A stretch of DNA of 64,000 nucleotides from Bacteroidales bacterium. GTDB taxonomy: Bacteria > Bacteroidota > Bacteroidia > Bacteroidales > GCA-2748055. The position numbers and the translations under genes are program-made. The stretch covers positions 62,001 to 126,000 of the forward strand of contig JAGLOO010000030.1 in assembly GCA_023138875.1 (NCBI GenBank), read 5' to 3'. The stretch's first letter is position 1; each line of letters opens with the position of its first letter. The notes beneath the pieces are model-generated. The model was not told the DNA's origin. It made no database searches and saw nothing but the letters and a program-made list of their open reading frames with translations. This document shows positions 36,819-46,104 of this stretch, piece by piece.

Positions 36819-37251
36819 CAGGGTTGACACATTTAAATTCTAAGGGGTTTTAGCAGGATTATATTATCCCTGGCAGCTACCAAACGCTTATTATTGATAC
36901 TCATATTCTTGTATTCCTCCATCATAAGCAGGTTTAATACGATTTCCCCTCAATCGCGAAGTTATTGGCTGCATGCCCATTTCTTTTTCTCTGAGCGTCC
37001 TCCCTGAAGGTAACATCAAGTGTCCAATGCAGTGAGTTCTCTACTCCCCAGTGTTGCCGGATGAATAAGTTGAAGCTTTTCGCGTCTGCTTCAACGCTGC
37101 TGATATATAATCGCTTCTCAGATGATTCCTTGCCGTTGATTTCCCTGATAGCTGTGACACGAGCAAGACTTTTCAGACTTGCCCATTGTTCTTTCTCATC
37201 AAGGAAATCCAGTTTATTGATCACCTCATATTTTTATATGTGTTGACCCTG
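36819..37251 (-). mobile_element. Internally deleted ISAs1-family insertion sequence (433 bp)
   Basis: Imperfect terminal inverted repeats are visible: the left end reads CAGGGTTGACACATTTAAA, and the right end, reverse-complemented, reads CAGGGTCAACACATATAAA (16 of 19 identical). A 10-bp target duplication flanks the element. Inside is only the C-terminal third of an ISAs1 transposase on the - strand, starting about 27 bp from the right end, so roughly 0.8 kb of the usual 1.2-1.3 kb is deleted. It is now non-autonomous. The right target copy contains the stop codon of the neighbouring beta-helix gene, so insertion was exactly at that gene's 3' end. Confidence 0.75.
36833..37224 (-). pseudogene. 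ISAs1 transposase, C-terminal fragment (frameshifted)
   Basis: The leftward frame from 37224 reads WASLKSLARVTAIREINGK, LYISSVEADAKSFNLFIRQ and HWGVENSLHWTLDVTFREDA, the diagnostic ISAs1 DDE C-terminal block. After residue NNFAI the frame shifts; the true tail continues in another frame as NLLMMEEYKNMSINNKRLV to a TAA at 36833-36835. The N-terminal two thirds are absent. Confidence 0.8.
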
Positions 37252-37253
37252 GA

Positions 37254-39983
37254 TCATATTACAATAAATCTTGCAGAAATAATACCAAGATTACCTCGTA
37301 AAGTTATTACATAAGGTCCAGCAGGCAATATGCCAATATCAATTGAAAGATAATCAGCTTCGGAACGCTCGTTATAGAAAACTCTTCCAGATAGATCAAC
37401 AATAGTGATGCTTTTATTACTTTGATAATTTGTAATAACGTTTAGTATAGAGCCGGTAGGGTTCGGATACGTTAATAAAAATAAACTGTGTTCAGGAAAT
37501 GACTGGTCCATAAAGGACTCTTTAGTTACTCTTCTTAAAACTAATGAACTATAAGGTAGGAGATCAAAGTTATGATACTTGTTACCCCGAAAATCAATAT
37601 AATAATCATTATCATGGACCTCCAATATATCTTCAGAAGGATTATAAAGAAACACGATTGAATCATCAAATCTTGTTTCTTGAATATCTGCCATATACAA
37701 CTCAACATTATCTACCCAAAAACTGGTACTATCTTCATCAACAATTATCATTACTCGAGCGTTTGCATCACTAGTATCTGGTGTGAAAATCAATTCAAAA
37801 TCCTGTCTTTGGTCATTTAACGAAATAAGCTGCTGCTTTGCAACATCATAATTATTTTCACCGGAAGGCATTCGAACGATAGCTTTTTTATCTGGGTAAG
37901 ATGATAGTATAGAAAGCTTTAAAGCATAAACCTCCCCTGCAATAATTTCACCACATCTTGTATCACAAGACATATAGCTAACAGGTTTACCTGATGAAAA
38001 ATTAAAATGAAATTTTAAACAACCATTATCAAGCAATTCATTCTCATCCCATAAGGTTATACCATTATTAAACTTGGACCACACAAACCACTCAGAAATA
38101 TCGGTATCAAAAGTACTATTGTAAATCTTGTTTATCCCATGATATCCTTGAACTGAATACATAGGCAATTCAAAAGGGCTAGTTGATGAATGCTGATCAT
38201 GCAAATAAAGATCTTGCCATTGGTTAAGAGTAATTAAATCTGTATTATTTCCAAACTCATTTACATACGTTATACCTATGGTTAATTTATCTTCAAATGG
38301 TCGGCAGTAGTAATTATAATCAAAAGTGCCAAATTTGCCAATATCGTTCTTTATCGTTCTAAATGTTGCAACTAATTGACTAACTTCTTTACTAATAAAA
38401 ATGTTATTCTGAATAATTCCATGAGTAATAGGGAAATCTGGAGCATGGCTATCGTGAACGAATGCAATTTGAGAATAATTATTAAAAGAAGTATTGCCAA
38501 TTACGGAGAAGTGATTAGAATTGTGAATATAAATCCCATAGCCAGAACAATTTGCTATTGTATTGTTAATTACCATTACATGGTTCGATCGATCATCCAG
38601 ATAAATTCCTTGAGCACTTCCGAAATCTGGATTATCCGTACCAGATGCAGCTCCATATCCATTGATTACAATGTTTTGTTCAATTGTTTTATCAATATCC
38701 TCGATTCCTTCACTCCCAGTGTAAATACCTCCTCCATCATCGAGTGTCATACAAAAATAGTCAACAAAATTTTTCGTTACATGAATTGAATCGCCTAAGA
38801 AAGAAATCCCTAAATATCCAATGCTGTCTACAAAGTTTGCCTCACAATGGATTCTATTACCTGATAGGGTAATTCCCCTATATTTAAGATTAGTATTAAG
38901 TCCCATTCCAGGACGCAAACCTGTTAAGCAAATATGATTTCTATTGACATTGATTTCTCTGATTCTTTGAAATACTAACGCATTGTTATTCGCACGTGAA
39001 ACACTATTTCCAACAAAATCTGCATTAGTGCAGTCCCCAAATACAACAGCATTATTTCCTGCATCTGATATTATACAATTCTTAATGTTAAAATTAGTTG
39101 ATGCAACAATATAAAGATTTTCGCTCATACCACCTTTAAACTCGATATTCTCAAGTGTGAAATGATGCACCTTCAATGCATAGAAAACATAAGGAAAAGC
39201 TGTTGCACTAATTTGTTGATAGTTAGGATCTGTTGTCGAAAAAAGATACATTTTTCTCTCTTGGCTATTATAGAACCATTCACCTTCTGTGTCAAGAGTG
39301 CCCAAGTGGTTCTGAATAAAAAATCCAAATTCATCAATTAACTCAAAGGATGCAGATTCACCAAATGTTAATGAATTTCCGCTATGTGTGAGAATTGGTA
39401 ATCTTTCCATTAACCAGCGGCGGGTTCTAATAACAGCCTCTCCTCCAGTCCAATCTGGCATCAAAGTGAGATTCGAATTAGTAACACCTATCTTTCCAAC
39501 ATGACTCTCAATACTAAGATATCCTTTATTTGGTAGATCAGTATTAGGATACCGGCCTAATTGTTGTGAAAGACCATTTATAAAGAGGTTAGTAACTGAG
39601 GTGTCTAAATGTAAACAATCTGCCACCCAAATATTTTCATCAATTTCTATCCAGTTTGTAATTGTTTTAGCGCCAAAAATAACAGGAACAGTCCCAGACC
39701 CAAAATCACTTAGGACTATTCTCTTCTGCTCAGTTCCAGATCTAGTAAGCAATATTTGGCCAATAAAAACATCACCTCGCTTAAAAAGAATAGAGTCTCC
39801 GTGATTGATGAATTCCATTGACTGATTTAACTTATCTAAAGTTTTCCATGGCGTGTCAGGATTTTGTGCCTGCTCAATAGTATATTCATCACTCCCTATT
39901 GAATTTGAGAAGTAATAATTCTTAGCCCCTGCATCAGGAGAAAACAATGAAATAATTAAAAATATACTAATTATACTTCTCAT
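37254..39983 (-). CDS. T9SS-secreted right-handed beta-helix protein with carbohydrate-binding module
   Basis: 909 aa from the ATG at 39983; an upstream TTG (40028) would add 15 residues before the signal peptide MRSIISIFLIISLFSPDAGA. The N-terminal part (YYFSNSIGSDEYTIEQAQ, KTLDKLNQSME, GDSILFKRGDVFIGQI) is typical of secreted beta-helix lyases/epimerases. A parallel beta-helix occupies about 270-530, with the motif TLDDGGGIYTG and IYLDDRSNHVMVINNTIANC. Residues about 625-770 are a CBM4/9-like jelly roll (FWVDNVELY). The last 75 are a T9SS type A sorting domain (TYPNPTGSILNV, LSGRVFYN, LPAGPYVITLRG). Expected at the cell surface. It may cut or modify the glycan made by this locus. Paralogous along its whole length to the protein at 58349-61111. 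Confidence 0.8.
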   Translation of the reverse strand: MRSIISIFLIISLFSPDAGAKNYYFSNSIGSDEYTIEQAQNPDTPWKTLDKLNQSMEFINHGDSILFKRGDVFIGQILLTRSGTEQKRIVLSDFGSGTVPVIFGAKTITNWIEIDENIWVADCLHLDTSVTNLFINGLSQQLGRYPNTDLPNKGYLSIESHVGKIGVTNSNLTLMPDWTGGEAVIRTRRWLMERLPILTHSGNSLTFGESASFELIDEFGFFIQNHLGTLDTEGEWFYNSQERKMYLFSTTDPNYQQISATAFPYVFYALKVHHFTLENIEFKGGMSENLYIVASTNFNIKNCIISDAGNNAVVFGDCTNADFVGNSVSRANNNALVFQRIREINVNRNHICLTGLRPGMGLNTNLKYRGITLSGNRIHCEANFVDSIGYLGISFLGDSIHVTKNFVDYFCMTLDDGGGIYTGSEGIEDIDKTIEQNIVINGYGAASGTDNPDFGSAQGIYLDDRSNHVMVINNTIANCSGYGIYIHNSNHFSVIGNTSFNNYSQIAFVHDSHAPDFPITHGIIQNNIFISKEVSQLVATFRTIKNDIGKFGTFDYNYYCRPFEDKLTIGITYVNEFGNNTDLITLNQWQDLYLHDQHSSTSPFELPMYSVQGYHGINKIYNSTFDTDISEWFVWSKFNNGITLWDENELLDNGCLKFHFNFSSGKPVSYMSCDTRCGEIIAGEVYALKLSILSSYPDKKAIVRMPSGENNYDVAKQQLISLNDQRQDFELIFTPDTSDANARVMIIVDEDSTSFWVDNVELYMADIQETRFDDSIVFLYNPSEDILEVHDNDYYIDFRGNKYHNFDLLPYSSLVLRRVTKESFMDQSFPEHSLFLLTYPNPTGSILNVITNYQSNKSITIVDLSGRVFYNERSEADYLSIDIGILPAGPYVITLRGNLGIISARFIVI

Positions 39984-40534
39984 TCTAAACTGCTTGAATA
40001 TCAAAAATACTACTTTTAAAAATAGCAATTGTTAATGATTCACTTTTTTTATTCTTGAATTCATTTTTTGTAGCTATAGGCATATCTATAAGCTCCTTTT
40101 TTAGATTACGGGTATTTGAAACTGACCAAGCCCCTATCTATTTATTCGCACTTTTTTCTGAGAGAGTTGTTTTCAAATGCCTTATTATTAATACGTTCAT
40201 AACTAACCGTCAATAAGTTAAATTCCATTATACTAGCAGCATAATAATTAACTCAAGTTGCTGCTTTCTCAAATATACAACCATGACTTGGGATAGTAAA
40301 AAACATTCAGAAAGTCATAGCAAGTAATGAACAACTGGTCTGCGGTTTCTTATTGGAAATCATCTGATGAGGTTTAAAATCAGTTATAGCTTTTTTCTTT
40401 TTACAACCCACTAACATGGTTAGATCTTCAAATTAAGAACATAATACATTTAAAAAAAGCTTGAGCCCTATAAAATTTTCCGTTTGAAATCAATAATTGG
40501 TCTTGCTTGAAAGCGAGAATTTACCTTAGCTTGT
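39984..40534. other. 550-bp intergenic region upstream of the beta-helix gene
   Basis: AT-rich and without an open frame that resembles a protein. The only signal I can support is the TATTTTTG element close to the beta-helix gene. The length suggests that the beta-helix gene has its own promoter rather than depending on the flippase gene upstream. Confidence 0.4.
40002..40009 (-). promoter_or_regulatory. Candidate -7 promoter element of the beta-helix gene (TATTTTTG)
   Basis: On the - strand TATTTTTG fits TAnnTTTG, 18 bp before the ATG at 39983. Sixteen bases further upstream is ATTG, near the -33 TTTG. The same octamer occurs at similar distance before the Wzc gene at 45166. Confidence 0.4.
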
Positions 40535-41914
40535 CTATTTTGTCCAAATACCTTTCTTTTTCTTGTTAATTACCAGATGATATTGAAGGGGTGCCAAAAT
40601 GAATGTATTCAGATGTGCTACTATTGAAGCAATATACAATGCATGAACTTTCAGATTGAAAAATTTGATCAAAATGAAAACAACAAAGATATAAAGAAAT
40701 GGAGTAAATAGACATGCAATAAACTGTATACGTAATGCATTTATACTGTTTAATAATGTTACATATTTTAGTCCAAATATGACAACATTAAAATAAAGAA
40801 ATCCCCAAAAAGAAAGTGGAAATCCAATATTGACTGTACCTTCACCTAGCCATACTCTATATACTGTTTCTGAAAAGAATAACATGAATACGCTCACAAT
40901 AACCAATATTACATTTAGTTGATTGTATCTCCTAATACCATTTTTAATCCACTTAAAATCCTGTTTAACATAAGCCTCAGTTGAAGCAGACCAGAAAGGT
41001 AAAATGAAAATATTTGAGACCATCAATAATACTCCAAAATACTTATAAACAATATTGTATGATGTTACTTCAAGGGAACCAAATTGTTGTAGAATTATAA
41101 TATTAGCAGATTGATATTGTACAATCCCAGCAATTTGTATTACAAAAAAAACTACTCCTAGACTAAATAGATTCTTGGCATATGTAATCCTTACTCTAGA
41201 GATTTTAGGTCGAAATCTTCTAAACTCACCATTGAATAAAACTACTGATGCCAAAGAAAGGATAATAATAGGTGCTGAACACAATGCTATTCCAAGTTTT
41301 ATTAAAGATCCATCTGTAGTTTTAATTAGGACTATAATTATGAGAAGTGATATAAACTGGCCTAAAAGATCTATAAATGAAGCCTTTGCAGGTTGTTGGT
41401 CAGCGATTATGATAGTATTAATTACTTTTAGCACAAATTGTATACAAAAATAGGTGAAAACTATTAGCGCAAGCATTGTTACTTCTTCCTTTAAATCCTT
41501 TGATACATTCAGGATAATGGCCCAATCCAGGAAATTGTTGACTATTAGGAATAACAACCATATTAAGAAAAAAATTGCGCCCAGAATGGCATAGGTTGTG
41601 CTCACATAATTCTGAGCTAAAGAGGTATCACCTTTAGCTATTGATTCAGCGAGCCTATTTCGTAAACCTTGAGTTAATCCAATATCAAAAAAACTAAACC
41701 AAGCAACAATGGAGCTAAGCGTAATCCAAACACCATAACGAGAGGGGTTTATATAGTTAATAATAAGAGGCACAAGCAAAAGGCTAATTAGAATGCTAGC
41801 ACCTCTAATGAAAAATGAAGCAATTATGTTCTTTTTAGCCTTTACGCTTCGTTGATGACCTGTAGTAAAATACTTATACAAGGAATTAGCAAATTTCGAT
41901 CCTAAGAATCTCAT
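40535..41914 (-). CDS. Wzx-type oligosaccharide flippase
   Basis: 459 aa with about 12 membrane helices. N-terminal KKNIIASFFIRGASILISLL and NPSRYGVWITLSSIVAWFSF followed by DIGLTQGLRNRLAESIA match the MOP/polysaccharide flippase family (RfbX/Wzx). It moves undecaprenyl-linked repeats across the inner membrane. In transcription order it lies between Wzc (with an IS110 remnant between) and the beta-helix gene. Confidence 0.85.
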   Translation of the reverse strand: MRFLGSKFANSLYKYFTTGHQRSVKAKKNIIASFFIRGASILISLLLVPLIINYINPSRYGVWITLSSIVAWFSFFDIGLTQGLRNRLAESIAKGDTSLAQNYVSTTYAILGAIFFLIWLLFLIVNNFLDWAIILNVSKDLKEEVTMLALIVFTYFCIQFVLKVINTIIIADQQPAKASFIDLLGQFISLLIIIVLIKTTDGSLIKLGIALCSAPIIILSLASVVLFNGEFRRFRPKISRVRITYAKNLFSLGVVFFVIQIAGIVQYQSANIIILQQFGSLEVTSYNIVYKYFGVLLMVSNIFILPFWSASTEAYVKQDFKWIKNGIRRYNQLNVILVIVSVFMLFFSETVYRVWLGEGTVNIGFPLSFWGFLYFNVVIFGLKYVTLLNSINALRIQFIACLFTPFLYIFVVFILIKFFNLKVHALYIASIVAHLNTFILAPLQYHLVINKKKKGIWTK

Positions 41915-42080
41915 TGAATTGTTAGTTGACTCTTAATAATATTCCACTGAACCCTCAACAGTAAACTGGACATTAGGTTAAGCAACTAGTTTTTGATTAG
42001 ATTTTTGTTCATCTAAATCTTTCATTGACATTTCCAGCGTTGTATAGATCCTTCCTGAGTTATACCATGCCTAGATATAT

Positions 42081-42689
42081 TCAAAATTGAAATTGCTGCT
42101 TGCTTCCTGGTAATATATTTATTCTGATAGACCCATTCAACTTCTCCAATTGTATCCCTTCCAGCCAGTTTATATACGCTTTAGACCAATGTGTTTGAAC
42201 TTCAATAAACCTATCAGGATAGGTTATGCCATGTAATTGAAGAAATGCTTTTATCCTGTTTGTGGTTCGTACTCGATCTTTCACAAGGAGCTTCCGGGTT
42301 CTAAGTAGCTGACAGTCCTGAAATAGGGTAACAGGTGGTATTCATATGGAGTGAACCTGACTTGTGCGCAACGACCGGGCGATTTTTCTGCTGTCCATCG
42401 GATCTCGTTTCTGATCTTTCTTCTTATGGGTGGTGGATATGTCTGATGGATTAATCACCAGGCGCTCTACACCCTGATCAGTGAGTGTGCTGTGTTTTAA
42501 AACCAAAATGCCCCGCTTCATAGGCTGCAATATACTTACCACCAGGGTAATTCCGGTTCAGATACTTCACTAATACATCAGGATTGCATCCTGGGTAAAG
42601 GTCTTCAAAAACATATCGTCTGTCTCTATGGTCACTGCCCAGTCCTTTTTGTGTATGTCAATACCGCAATAAAGATTTGACCACTGAAA
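42081..42689 (-). pseudogene. IS110-family transposase remnant, multiple frameshifts
   Basis: Reading leftwards through three frames: SNLYCGIDIHKKDWAVTIET, then FLKTFTQD, PDVLVKYLNRNYPGGKYIAA and YEAGHFGF, then LVINPSDISTTHKKKDQKRD, DPMDSRKIARSLRTSQVHSI, and finally VRTTNRIKAFLQLHGITYPD with THWSKAYINWLEGIQLE. This is the DEDD N-terminal domain of IS110 transposases. The C-terminal Transposase_20 domain is not found. The rest of the 41915-42820 gap is AT-rich with no gene. IS110 elements lack long inverted repeats, so the ends cannot be set. Confidence 0.82.
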
Positions 42690-42820
42690 TCTAATTTGCT
42701 ACTTTGTGTTTGCATAGGTCTTAAGAATAAGTTAAACTTTGTTTGTCACAATAGATTTAATCTTATTTGAAAACCTATGCTTTTTCAAACAGATCTGTCC
42801 GATCTATGGTAGCAGTTCTA

Positions 42821-45166
42821 TTATGATTTAGTTTTATTATACTTATACTCGTATTTATAGTTATAAGCATACCGATAAGAACTTTTTTTCGACTTGAAAT
42901 CATTCACCAGGAGACTGAGTCTTTTTATCCCGTTAGCCTGTACGTCTGAAAGGGTTGCAACTAAAAAACGTTTCACAGTTTTTCCGTGCCTCACAATGAC
43001 AATATTTGCGTCTGCTATTGCAGCTACGTGATAGCTGTCTGAAACTGCTCCAATCGGGGAACTATCAACAATAATAAAATCATAATTCTCTTTCAACCTG
43101 TTAAATAGTTGCCCGATTTTCTCTGAGGAAGATAGTTCCCCTGGATTCGGGGGTATGGGACCTGCAGGTATCACACTTAGGTTTTGAAAATCTGTGGTAA
43201 AAATAATGTCATCGATGCTATTTTTACCAATCAAATAAGTTGATAATCCTACATCGCTGTTCAATCCAAAACTGGTTGGAAGATTCGGTCGTCGAAGATC
43301 AAAACCAACAAGTACAGTTTTCTTCCCCGCAAGGCTGTATGCTGATGCAAGGTTTACAGCAGTAAAAGTTTTACCCTCACCCGGCATCGTTGAGGAAATC
43401 AGTAAAATAGGACTTTGAGTTTCCCTTGTAAAAAACTCCATCCGGGTTCGTAAACTTCGAAAAGCTTCCGCAATCCTGGATTGAGGTTCATTTAATACCA
43501 CAGTATTATAACTTAATCTGCTGTGAGGGATATGCCCAACAAGGGGCAAACTGGTTAACATCAGGATATCTTCTTCGGAGGAAATTGTATTCTGAATTGA
43601 ATTTCTCAAAAGTAGGATAAATAGTGGAATTCCAAAACCCAATAAAATGGCCAATAGAAAAACTACTTTACTCTTTGGGGCTACTGGGGATAAATCAGCA
43701 GTAGCTGGATCGACTAATTCATTATCCGGTTTGTTGGATGCTTTCTGGATCTGGGCTTCGGCCCTTTTTTGAAGAAGAAAGGTATATAAAACATTATTAA
43801 GGTTAAACTCTCGCTCTATACCCAGCAATTGACGTTCCTTTACAGGTAATCCGGATGCCTTCACGTTAAGGCGCTTGATCTGTGTATTATTCTCGTCCAT
43901 TGCCATCTTATTGGCACGTCGAATACCTTGCAGTGTCTCTCTCAGGCTTTGTGTAATGTTTCCCATCTTTAGTTCAAGTTGGGCTTGAAGTGGATTCCTA
44001 TCACCTAATTCACTACTGTAATACTCAGTCTGTAATCCGGATAGTTCCTGTACGAGTGCCCCAAGAAGTGGGTCCTCTATACCCATGGTAGCAGGAGAAA
44101 TAGGAGATTCTTGATTATTTTCTATAGATAAATACTCAGCAAGGTAATCATAGTAATTGGACACAAGTGTCAACCGGGCTTGCTCGTTCTCAAGGACCAC
44201 AGCTTGATCAATAATTTGTTGAGCCTGGGCCGAGATATCCATAATTCGATGCCTGGAGCGGAATTCCTGGAGCCGGTTCTCTGTAATCACAAGAGAATCT
44301 GACACATCCATTAATTCCTCATCGATAAACTCAATGATACGATTGGCCTCATGGTTTTTCTTCTCCAGTTGACTTGCTATATAAACCTCAGAAAGCTTAT
44401 CAAGAAATATCTTATCCTTGGTTTTATTAGTACCTTCAAGAATCAATCTGATAATAGTTCCATCTATGGAGGTAGTTTTAATTTCCAGTCTGTTTCTATA
44501 ATGCTCTACAAGGGATTCCATTTTATGAACAACAAAATAGACCTTTTGCCTGGAATCAAATAAGTTCAGGATCCCTGGATTGGGAAGTATAGTAAAGGAA
44601 CCTCCATGGAAATCAATTTTATTTCCAAAAGAAACAATGGTATCAAACTGGACAAATGGACTCTCTTTAAACGCGAGTATAAACATATCATTTACAACCG
44701 GCTTAACAAAATACTCTTGATTGTAACTGGAAAATGCTTTAAAATGTGGAACTACATCAATTGGATTCAGAGGATAGAATGAAGCTTTCTTAAAAAGTTG
44801 TTTCCTGTAGCAGTCAATATCAAAAGGTAACTCACCCAGGGTTTTACGTATGAGGGTTCGTGATGAAAGAATATCAATCTGGTTATCAAGATTTTGACCG
44901 CCAGGTCCTAAGCCAATCCCCTGTAACATGTTTTCCGCTCCGGACATTCTTACATTGTCTCCCTCTTCAATGAGGATGGTCGTTGTTACACGGTACGTCG
45001 GTAAAGTATATTGGATGTAAAAATACGCTGCAACACCGGCAATTACGATACAAATAAGGAAATAATACCAATTGCTAATTATCATTAATCGCAGTTTTTG
45101 TAGATTAATCGTATCGGAATGACCAACATTTGGTCTCTTATTATGAAGGGGTACTGTATTATTCAT
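42821..45166 (-). CDS. wzc: Wzc-like polysaccharide co-polymerase with bacterial tyrosine kinase domain
   Basis: 781 aa. A Wzz domain with an N-terminal membrane helix (about 32-52) and a long periplasmic coiled-coil region (about 250-450; NHEANRIIEFIDEELMDVSD), a proline-rich second helix near 500-525, then the cytoplasmic BY-kinase: Walker A PGEGKT (595-600), Walker A' VLVGFDLRRP, Walker B FIIVDSSPIGAVSD, and a C-terminal Tyr cluster (SSYRYAYNYKYEYKYNKTKS). It controls polymerisation and export with Wza/Wzy by cycles of autophosphorylation. Paralogous to the kinase at 61179-63518. It has a candidate promoter just upstream and a small duplicate fragment of itself at 45194-45277. Confidence 0.9.
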   Translation of the reverse strand: MNNTVPLHNKRPNVGHSDTINLQKLRLMIISNWYYFLICIVIAGVAAYFYIQYTLPTYRVTTTILIEEGDNVRMSGAENMLQGIGLGPGGQNLDNQIDILSSRTLIRKTLGELPFDIDCYRKQLFKKASFYPLNPIDVVPHFKAFSSYNQEYFVKPVVNDMFILAFKESPFVQFDTIVSFGNKIDFHGGSFTILPNPGILNLFDSRQKVYFVVHKMESLVEHYRNRLEIKTTSIDGTIIRLILEGTNKTKDKIFLDKLSEVYIASQLEKKNHEANRIIEFIDEELMDVSDSLVITENRLQEFRSRHRIMDISAQAQQIIDQAVVLENEQARLTLVSNYYDYLAEYLSIENNQESPISPATMGIEDPLLGALVQELSGLQTEYYSSELGDRNPLQAQLELKMGNITQSLRETLQGIRRANKMAMDENNTQIKRLNVKASGLPVKERQLLGIEREFNLNNVLYTFLLQKRAEAQIQKASNKPDNELVDPATADLSPVAPKSKVVFLLAILLGFGIPLFILLLRNSIQNTISSEEDILMLTSLPLVGHIPHSRLSYNTVVLNEPQSRIAEAFRSLRTRMEFFTRETQSPILLISSTMPGEGKTFTAVNLASAYSLAGKKTVLVGFDLRRPNLPTSFGLNSDVGLSTYLIGKNSIDDIIFTTDFQNLSVIPAGPIPPNPGELSSSEKIGQLFNRLKENYDFIIVDSSPIGAVSDSYHVAAIADANIVIVRHGKTVKRFLVATLSDVQANGIKRLSLLVNDFKSKKSSYRYAYNYKYEYKYNKTKS

Positions 45167-45183
45167 AGTCTATATTTTAATTC

Positions 45184-45191
45184 TCAAAAAT
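45184..45191 (-). promoter_or_regulatory. Candidate -7 promoter element of the internal wzc (TATTTTTG)
   Basis: On the - strand TATTTTTG matches TAnnTTTG and lies 17 bp before the ATG at 45166. An ATTG sits 19 bp further upstream, a plausible -33. It would allow separate expression of the proximal assembly set. Confidence 0.4.
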
Positions 45192-45193
45192 AT

Positions 45194-45277
45194 TTAAAAG
45201 GGAAACTCATCAATTGGATCCAGAGGATAAAATGAGACATCCTTAAATAGTTGTTTTTTATAGTAATCGATTTCCAT
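45194..45277 (-). pseudogene. Wzc fragment (27 codons)
   Basis: The leftward frame reads EIDYYKKQLFKDVSFYPLDP then IDEFPF and a stop. Both intact Wzc proteins have this block in the periplasmic domain (DIDCYRKQLFKKASFYPLNP in the adjacent one). The DNA also matches positions 44758-44826 closely by eye. It is a relic of a third wzc or of a partial duplication. Confidence 0.75.
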
Positions 45278-45283
45278 AACTTG

Positions 45284-46051
45284 TTAGTTTAAATCGTAAT
45301 AGCTGACAATTTCATGTTTGGCTAGAAGGTTACTTATTTTCGAACTACTAAAGAATCTGGTCTCTGGATCATTCTCGCTTTCGGGGTGGAGCATGATTTC
45401 TATTATCTTATTATTCATAGATAATAGTTTCGACAATATTTTGTATTGTTCCTTAAAATTGAGATCCTTTTGAAGGTCAGGCGTAAAATATCCATCGATT
45501 GTTTTAATTCTACTTTTTAAATATGCCTGATGAAAGCTTTTGTATATTTTTTTAATAAGGTTATTGTGTTTATTAAAGAGCATTTTTTGAGTCCGTATGT
45601 AACGGATATTGAATCTTTTTGCCGCTTTTATCATACTTCGCAATGATGGCAAATATAAATGAAGATGATGGTGATGATCTAAATGAGATATTTGAATCCC
45701 GCTATCAAGAACTTTTTCTATCTGTAGACAGTATTCCATATAAACCTCGGATTCATCAATTGAAAACCTTTTAAGCTTCTTGAGGATTTCGTCCAGATTA
45801 TAAAATTGATTTGTATCTCTGTTAAATATGGTCTGATAGCCATTCCCAATATTAAAAGGCCCATCTAAACAAAGGTGCACGCCAATACCTAAATTCGGAT
45901 TATCTTTTGAGATCTCAACAGCATGACTAAAATACCTCCCACTGGCTATGATCGTTGAACTTGATACTATTCCTTTCTTGTGCAACATGAATATTGTATT
46001 ATTCGACTCTTCAGATGTACCCATATCATCTGCATTAATAATAAGTCTCAT
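45284..46051 (-). CDS. ChbG/YdjC-type carbohydrate deacetylase
   Basis: 255 aa. The N-terminal LIINADDMGTSEESN with metal-ligand Asp8/Asp9, GIGVHLCLDGP (His59) and SHLDHHHHLHLYLP (121-134) are the metal-binding motifs of the YdjC/HpnK family; MLHPESENDPETR near the C-terminus completes the pattern. Family members remove N-acetyl groups from amino sugars such as chitooligosaccharides or hopanoid-linked GlcNAc. Here it probably deacetylates a precursor or lipid-linked sugar, giving a free amine that could then be acylated or amidated. 53 bp after the upstream gene. Confidence 0.82.
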   Translation of the reverse strand: MRLIINADDMGTSEESNNTIFMLHKKGIVSSSTIIASGRYFSHAVEISKDNPNLGIGVHLCLDGPFNIGNGYQTIFNRDTNQFYNLDEILKKLKRFSIDESEVYMEYCLQIEKVLDSGIQISHLDHHHHLHLYLPSLRSMIKAAKRFNIRYIRTQKMLFNKHNNLIKKIYKSFHQAYLKSRIKTIDGYFTPDLQKDLNFKEQYKILSKLLSMNNKIIEIMLHPESENDPETRFFSSSKISNLLAKHEIVSYYDLN

Positions 46052-46104
46052 TATTATTTATATTTTGTTAATCCTCACAGAATAAATATTTTCTCAAAAA
46101 TAGA

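Noticed and set aside
42081-42542. Two small hypothetical genes upstream of the flippase
   Set aside because: Both read as frameshifted parts of one IS110 transposase rather than independent proteins.
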